From: Pseudomonadota bacterium
GTDB taxonomy: Bacteria > Pseudomonadota > Gammaproteobacteria > Burkholderiales > Burkholderiaceae_C
Length of the DNA: 64,000 nucleotides
Direction of reading: 5' to 3'
NCBI GenBank assembly: GCA_021799355.1
Contig: JAJZAQ010000012.1
Coordinates: 1 to 64,000 of the forward strand
The translations under genes were made by a program, and so were the position numbers. Below are positions 58,835 through 64,000 of this stretch, in pieces (the stretch's first letter is position 1; every line of letters starts with the position of its first letter). The notes under the pieces are model-generated. The model made no database searches and had not been told where the DNA came from. It worked only from the letters and a program-made list of their open reading frames with translations.

Positions 58835-59712
58835 CGACCAACGCGCCACCTCCGCCCATCGTTGCGCTTACCCTCAACTATCGTGACGCGGTTCGCACGC
58901 AGCGGTGTGTTGACTCGTTGTTGGCTGCCGGTGCGAAAGGAGTTCTCGTTTGGGACAACTCTGCCGACGCCGGACTGTCGGCGCAGGCTCTACGCCAATC
59001 CCTCGCCGCACAGCCCGCGGTGCAGATCGTGGTCAGCGAGCGAAACCTCGGTTTTGCCGCTGGCGTCAACAGGGGCATGGAAGTCATCGCTCAACGCTGG
59101 CCCGGTGCCTGGGTGTTTTTGATCAACAACGACGCGGTGATCGACCCGTCCGCCTTGGACAAACTTGCTCAAGCACTATGTACCAACCCCCAAGCCGTCA
59201 TTGCCTATCCTCGCATCAAGCACGGCGAACGTGTCCTAGGCACGATGCACTACCAACGCCTGTTCGCACTGCTGAGTTTCGATGAACCCATGCCGGGCAG
59301 TTTTCCCTATCCAAGCGGCGCCGCCCTGCTGGTCGCAACAGACCGCACTCAAGCACCCTTGCTCGACGAAGACTTTTTCATGTACGGCGAAGACGTGATG
59401 CTCGGCTGGCGCCTGGGCACACAGCGCATGGCCCATGTCGCGGAGATTCTGGTCGAACACGAAGCCAGTGCATCCGCGCGAAACGGGTCGCTGTTCTACG
59501 AAATGCATGTCGCGGCGGGACACTGGCTATTGGGCCACAAGCTGGCGCGAAACCCGCTTGATCAGTTGCTTTTGTTCGGCGGGCGTTGCCTGAGCCTTCC
59601 TGCCCGTGCACTATTGCGCACGATGCGGCAGCGCAGTCTCAACCCGCTGATCGGGCTCGTGCGCGGCTGGCTCCTCGCATGGCAACGACGCAGGCGTGAA
59701 CGGCATAGCTAA
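58831..59712 (+). CDS. GT2 family glycosyltransferase (rhamnosyltransferase-like)
   Basis: IVALTLNYRDAVRTQRCVDSLLAAG...NLGFAAGVNRGMEV...FLINNDAVIDP...FFMYGEDVMLGWRLG. Confidence 0.9.
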   Translation: MTTNAPPPPIVALTLNYRDAVRTQRCVDSLLAAGAKGVLVWDNSADAGLSAQALRQSLAAQPAVQIVVSERNLGFAAGVNRGMEVIAQRWPGAWVFLINNDAVIDPSALDKLAQALCTNPQAVIAYPRIKHGERVLGTMHYQRLFALLSFDEPMPGSFPYPSGAALLVATDRTQAPLLDEDFFMYGEDVMLGWRLGTQRMAHVAEILVEHEASASARNGSLFYEMHVAAGHWLLGHKLARNPLDQLLLFGGRCLSLPARALLRTMRQRSLNPLIGLVRGWLLAWQRRRRERHS

Positions 59713-60879
59713 AACCCGATCAACAGCCCGCATCACTGCGTCGGCTGTCACAGCTGTGATGCAGGGAAAGGGTGCGTCCTGACGGCTGGTGTAAGCGCAC
59801 AACCAATCGCAGCCAAAACAGGGCATCGGGTGCCCGACCACTGTCGGCGGGCGGCGGATCGCTGTTGAATCCTCGGGATAGGGATAACAACGGTCCCAAT
59901 GTCCTCCGCCATTGACGATGACCGTCTGGATGCCCACCGCCGCCGCAATATGCCCCGCGCCGGAATCATTCCCGAGGAACAACTGCCCGCCAGCGATGAC
60001 TTCAAAAAGCTCAAGCACCGAGGTCTGCCCTGTCAGATTGACTACGCCATCGCCCAAAGCCGTTGTGATTCGCTCAGCCAGGGCGCACTCGCCCGCAGTG
60101 CCAACGATCACGCAGTACCAGTCTGGGCGCTGCGTCAAGAGGTGGCGAGCCACTGCGACGAATCGTTCAGGCGGCCACGCGCGGTAACGCTTACTCGCAC
60201 CAGGAGCGAGCACCCAGTACTTTCCGGAAACTAGCGGATTGCTGCTTCGCGGCCAGTCCAAAGGGACAACCTCGGCATTGACACCCAGGACGCGTAAATA
60301 ATCGGCAAACCGGCGCTGTACATGGACATCGATTTTTCCGTTGGACTGTATGAGCTGGGTGTACCAGCGGTTAGTCCAGCGGATTTCCCAGCGTGGGCGG
60401 TCGCGTATGCATGCAGAAAACCCTATCGCACGCGCCCCCAGCGCTTGCACAATACTTTCTCCCCACACTATCCAGCCCCTCGGGTGAGACGTATAAAAGG
60501 TCTCCTCCACTCCGAGAGCGCGCAACCGCCTGAGCCCTTTGAATCGGCTCTCGGGGCGGGAGAAACGCCAGTCGCTGCGGCGCTCAGCCACGAACTCGCA
60601 GCCGGGCAGCGCCGCCTGCATCAACTCGCTGTTAGCCGCGTCGTAGATGACAATCACCTGCTTGCCCTGTCGCTGCAAGTGCTTGACCAGCGCCTGCCCA
60701 TAGGGCAGCCACATCACCGCATCGCCAAGCGGATCGGGAAAAACGACGGCCACGCGGCCCGGCTGCGGCTTCGGCCGCATGCCTGCGAGTGCGAGCGCGT
60801 TCAACGCGAGATAGAGCAATGCACCAATTGAGTATGCCAACCGCAGGCGTCCGCGTTGCCATCTTTGCCGCCAGTTCAT
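59611..60879 (-). CDS. GT9 family heptosyltransferase-like protein
   Basis: VAVVFPDPLGDAVMWLPYGQAL...LAPGASKRYRAWPPERFVAVA...LGNDSGAGHIAAAVG. Confidence 0.9.
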   Translation of the reverse strand: MNWRQRWQRGRLRLAYSIGALLYLALNALALAGMRPKPQPGRVAVVFPDPLGDAVMWLPYGQALVKHLQRQGKQVIVIYDAANSELMQAALPGCEFVAERRSDWRFSRPESRFKGLRRLRALGVEETFYTSHPRGWIVWGESIVQALGARAIGFSACIRDRPRWEIRWTNRWYTQLIQSNGKIDVHVQRRFADYLRVLGVNAEVVPLDWPRSSNPLVSGKYWVLAPGASKRYRAWPPERFVAVARHLLTQRPDWYCVIVGTAGECALAERITTALGDGVVNLTGQTSVLELFEVIAGGQLFLGNDSGAGHIAAAVGIQTVIVNGGGHWDRCYPYPEDSTAIRRPPTVVGHPMPCFGCDWLCAYTSRQDAPFPCITAVTADAVMRAVDRVLAMPFTPASLPCEEPAAHEPDQRVETALPHRAQ

Positions 60880-61304
60880 ACCGTGCCTCCGCGGGTATAG
60901 CTTTCGGAGGTGGTGCCGCAGGGGTCACGCCGAGCGATTTTTTTCATTGTCCTGTCCGGCTCTCGTTCGCCACGTTGTGAGGAGCCCTGCCATAACGCGG
61001 ATACTGTGCCCCGTCTCAATTGGACTCCCATTCCATCAACGCCACGGCAACGCCAAAAAGTGCTGGAAGCCCCCTGCCGTCCATCGTCAGGAGTTTTGCG
61101 CCGAGTTGCTGGGCCTATGCCTGCTCCCACGTAAGTCGGCTGCGGCAGATCATCCCCGACCGAACGTTGCGAAATTCGCTGCGCTAGAAAATGGACACGG
61201 TTTAACCCGCATCGTGCTGCAGCAAGCAACAGCGCCTCGGCCGCTGCCGCGTACTCGCCCGGCAGGTAGAGGAGGGTCGGAACACGGGTATCAACGGCGG
61301 TCAT
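60876..61304 (-). CDS. Hypothetical ORF, ATGA-coupled to GT9; possibly decayed
   Basis: TCAT overlap at 60876-60879; N-terminus plausible, rest Arg-rich. Confidence 0.35.
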   Translation of the reverse strand: MTAVDTRVPTLLYLPGEYAAAAEALLLAAARCGLNRVHFLAQRISQRSVGDDLPQPTYVGAGIGPATRRKTPDDGRQGASSTFWRCRGVDGMGVQLRRGTVSALWQGSSQRGEREPDRTMKKIARRDPCGTTSESYTRGGTV

Positions 61305-61621
61305 GGCCGGCCTTGCCGCTTCAGCATGTCGATGCCTCCAGCGCCGAAGGTCGCGCCAAGACCGGCGCGCACGCTCCGGACGCGCCCCAGCCGATCGGCC
61401 GGCAGCCCTTTGTTCGTTGACAGCGCTACTTCTAGGTCAACGATGGCTTCGCTGTCGACGCTGCGGCGGTGCAATCGCGCCGCGTCGCGCCGGCGCTCGC
61501 GAAGGTCGTCCGGGATGTTTTTTGAGGTCATCGTGGTTGGCATCAAAGCAGTCATCTGATTTGGGACTATTTTGGTTGCATTTTTACTCCCCGTAGACAG
61601 CACCTCGCGGCGCCTGTTCTC

Positions 61622-62875
61622 TCACCGCTTGCGCCGACCCGCCAGCCATCCGAGCGTCGCCTGCGACAACACACCCGCTGCCTCGCTGGCGTACACCGCC
61701 CAGACGGCGCCGATCAGGCCATATCGGGGCACCCATAGCAGGGTCAACAACACGCCGACGGCGGCGACAACGAGGTAAACCGCCAGCAGCGCATGGCTCT
61801 TGCCCTGCGACATCATCCAGGCGTTCCCAAGGTTGCGCGCAAGTTGCAGCGCGGGCAGCAGCGCCAGCGCGGCCAAGGCATGCGCGGCCGGGGCGTAATC
61901 GGCACCGAGAACCCGGGGGAGCAGGGGTGCCACCAGCAGCAGCACGACGGCCCCGAGCAGTGCCGCGCCCAGCAGCGCGGCGCCGCTGCGCCGTATGCGG
62001 CTACGCGGATCGTCTGCCGCGAATACCCGGGGCCAGAGGGCTTCCTGCAACGCAGCCAGGGGCAGCGTGACCAGATCGACCAGCCGCTGCGCGACGTTGA
62101 ACCCGCCGGCGTCGGCGTAGCTGAGGTGGGCGAGCACGGGCTTGTTGAATTCGGTCTGCAGCCGGGCGGCAAGCGCCCCGGTGGCAAACGGCGCCCCTTC
62201 CCGCACCAGATGCACCAACGGCGGCGTCGGTTGCCGCGTGGCTGCGCGCAGGGATGCGCTCTGCACCGTGGCCAGCGCCGCGGCGTAGAGCACGCTGCTG
62301 ACGCCGTAGGCGGTCATCCATGCCGCGGGTAATGGCGTGGCGAGCAACAGCAGGACGGCTAGCGCCAGCAGCCGCGCCAGCGGCAGGCCAGCCGTCAGCA
62401 GGCCAAAGCGCATCGCCCGGTGCTGCGCCTGTTCGATTCGGGCGAGCAGTTCGACCAGTGACCCGGCTGCTACCTCGCCCACCGCCAGCAGGAACAGCGC
62501 GCCAAGGGGCGCGGCGGACGGAAGACTCCAGTGCATCGCCACGACTGCAAGGCCGACGCCGACGACACCGGCAATGGCCCAAAGCCGCAAGGCTCGCCGC
62601 CGAAGAGCGAACAGACTAGCGCGACCCGCCGAGCCGTCGCGCACGATGACCGCCGCCATGCCCATGCCCGCCAGCGGGGTGAAAAAGCTGGCGACGGCCA
62701 GCGCGGCAACGAACGCCCCGTATCCAGCCGCCCCCAGCCAGCGCGCCAGCAGCAGCACCAGCGCAGCCTGCGCCGCCGTGCGCAGGCCTAGCCCGAGCAG
62801 GATGCGCGCGCCGTCGCGGGCCAGGCCGCCAGGGCGCCAGCGCAGCAGGCGGCGAATGAAGGACTCAACCGGCAT
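61622..62875 (-). CDS. Polysaccharide flippase (Wzx/MATE-like)
   Basis: about 12 TM; LGLRTAAQAALVLLLARWLGAAGYGAFVAALAVASFFTPLAGMG. Confidence 0.85.
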   Translation of the reverse strand: MPVESFIRRLLRWRPGGLARDGARILLGLGLRTAAQAALVLLLARWLGAAGYGAFVAALAVASFFTPLAGMGMAAVIVRDGSAGRASLFALRRRALRLWAIAGVVGVGLAVVAMHWSLPSAAPLGALFLLAVGEVAAGSLVELLARIEQAQHRAMRFGLLTAGLPLARLLALAVLLLLATPLPAAWMTAYGVSSVLYAAALATVQSASLRAATRQPTPPLVHLVREGAPFATGALAARLQTEFNKPVLAHLSYADAGGFNVAQRLVDLVTLPLAALQEALWPRVFAADDPRSRIRRSGAALLGAALLGAVVLLLVAPLLPRVLGADYAPAAHALAALALLPALQLARNLGNAWMMSQGKSHALLAVYLVVAAVGVLLTLLWVPRYGLIGAVWAVYASEAAGVLSQATLGWLAGRRKR

Positions 62876-62964
62876 GTGCGGTCGGCCTTGCCACGTCGGC
62901 CCAACCCATGCCGCGCGACGACCGCGGGGCGGTCACACTCCGTCGGTCACCCTGCCCACAGCGC

Positions 62965-63552
62965 TCAGCCACCGTTACCTGCCGTCGGTTCGCCCACCCC
63001 CTCGAACACCTCGGCCAGCGGCAGCCGCAGACCGATGCTGGCAAAGTCGGCCACGTCGTCGCCGGAATAAGGGTGCAGGGTCCAGAGGCCGTCCCCGCCT
63101 TTGCGGTAAAGGTCGAGCGTGCGGGTGGCGGGGTCGGCCAAAGCGTATTCGCGCAGGCTGAGCAAGCGTCGGTAGTGGGCGAATTTGCCGCCGCGGTCGA
63201 ACGCTTCGGTCGCTGGTGAGAGCACTTCGACGATCAGCGTGGCGTCGGTTTTGAATTGCGGCTGTACGGGCACGGGCTCGCCGCAGAGCACGAACACGTC
63301 GGGGTAGAAAAACGCGTCGGTGGCCTGCACGCGCAGTTTCATGTCGGCGATGAACGCACGGCAAGCGCTGCCGCGCAGGTGGGATTTGAAGGCAGCAAAG
63401 AGGTTGCCGGCGGTGGTGACGTGCGCGTCGCTGGCGCCGGCCATGGCAAACACCTCGCCGCGGATGTATTCGTGCTTTTCCGCAGCGAGATCCTCTTGCG
63501 CGAGGTATTCCTCTGCGCTGAGGGTGGGTATGGCGGCAGGGTGCGGGCTCAT
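62965..63552 (-). CDS. Uma2 family (DUF820) protein
   Basis: LSAEEYLAQEDLAAEKHEYIRGEVFAMAGASDAHVTTAGNLFAAFKSHL...FYPDVFVLCG...LIVEVLSPATEAFDRGGKF. Confidence 0.92.
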   Translation of the reverse strand: MSPHPAAIPTLSAEEYLAQEDLAAEKHEYIRGEVFAMAGASDAHVTTAGNLFAAFKSHLRGSACRAFIADMKLRVQATDAFFYPDVFVLCGEPVPVQPQFKTDATLIVEVLSPATEAFDRGGKFAHYRRLLSLREYALADPATRTLDLYRKGGDGLWTLHPYSGDDVADFASIGLRLPLAEVFEGVGEPTAGNGG

Positions 63553-63992
63553 CGCGCGGCTCCTTCCTGGGCAGGCGGCAGATGCGCGACGTCGGCGTAG
63601 ACGTCGGCCACCGCGAGGTCGGCATCCAGGCAGTCCAGCCGCAGCGCGCCGTCGGTGTGCACCTCGGCTTGCCAGGCGTTGCGGCGGCGGTGGATTTCGA
63701 CCGCCGGCGCGTCCTGCGCGACCAGCAGCACTTCCTGCACGCTGGGCAGCGAGATGTAAGAGAGCAGTTTTTCGCGCCGGTCGATGCGCTCGGTGCTGGG
63801 GCTCAAGACTTCGGCGACGAGGCAGGGGCGGGTGAGGTAATAGGGGTCGGGCTGGTCGGTGGGGTCGCACGCGACCATCAGGTCGGGGTAGTAGAAAATC
63901 GTCGCCCCAGCGAGTTGCAGGCGCAGTTTGAGGTCGCCCGTGAACAGCTGGCAGCCGCGGCGGCGGGCGTGCGGGCCGAGCGCGAGCACCAA
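63549..63992 (-). CDS. Uma2 family (DUF820) protein, probably 5'-truncated by the window edge
   Basis: FYYPDLMVACDPTDQPDPYYLTRPCLVAEVLSPSTERIDRREKLLSYISLPSVQEVLLV; ORF runs close to edge. Confidence 0.85.
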   Translation of the reverse strand: MVLALGPHARRRGCQLFTGDLKLRLQLAGATIFYYPDLMVACDPTDQPDPYYLTRPCLVAEVLSPSTERIDRREKLLSYISLPSVQEVLLVAQDAPAVEIHRRRNAWQAEVHTDGALRLDCLDADLAVADVYADVAHLPPAQEGAAR

Positions 63993-64000
63993 TGCGGTGA

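Overview
64 kb of high-GC proteobacterial chromosome, Burkholderiales-like by gene content (low-confidence taxonomy). No rRNA, tRNA or CRISPR array was recognised. The first ~44 kb is mostly ordinary: DUF962, a LysR/pirin divergent pair, an RND efflux operon, a PduO-type adenosyltransferase, a BLUF protein, glcDEF, LplT, alr, radA, a YddA-like ABC exporter, a haem-c/porin fusion, a TRAP transporter, topB, a SET protein, birA and several Uma2 genes. The accessory part (about 44.4-64 kb) holds two sigma54-type pilin genes, a run of toxin-antitoxin modules, a REP-associated tyrosine transposase (RAYT), two tandem GT-C-like membrane proteins, several glycosyltransferases and a flippase. The most interesting signal is a family of REP-like palindromic repeats (head GGGGTCAGGTCTAGC) spread over about 45.9-54.7 kb and bracketing the RAYT gene. 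The copies are not confined to intergenic DNA. One lies in frame inside a membrane-protein gene (VRSSLVA..KLDLTP). One supplies the N-terminus of a GT2 gene. One supplies the RAYT stop and the start/N-terminus of the next gene (MKLDLTP). One truncates a coiled-coil gene and provides its stop codon. Most copies also show tandem duplication of host flank plus repeat head at the junction, and three are fused to a terminator-like hairpin. All calls come from reading the sequence and the supplied ORF translations; no database search was run.
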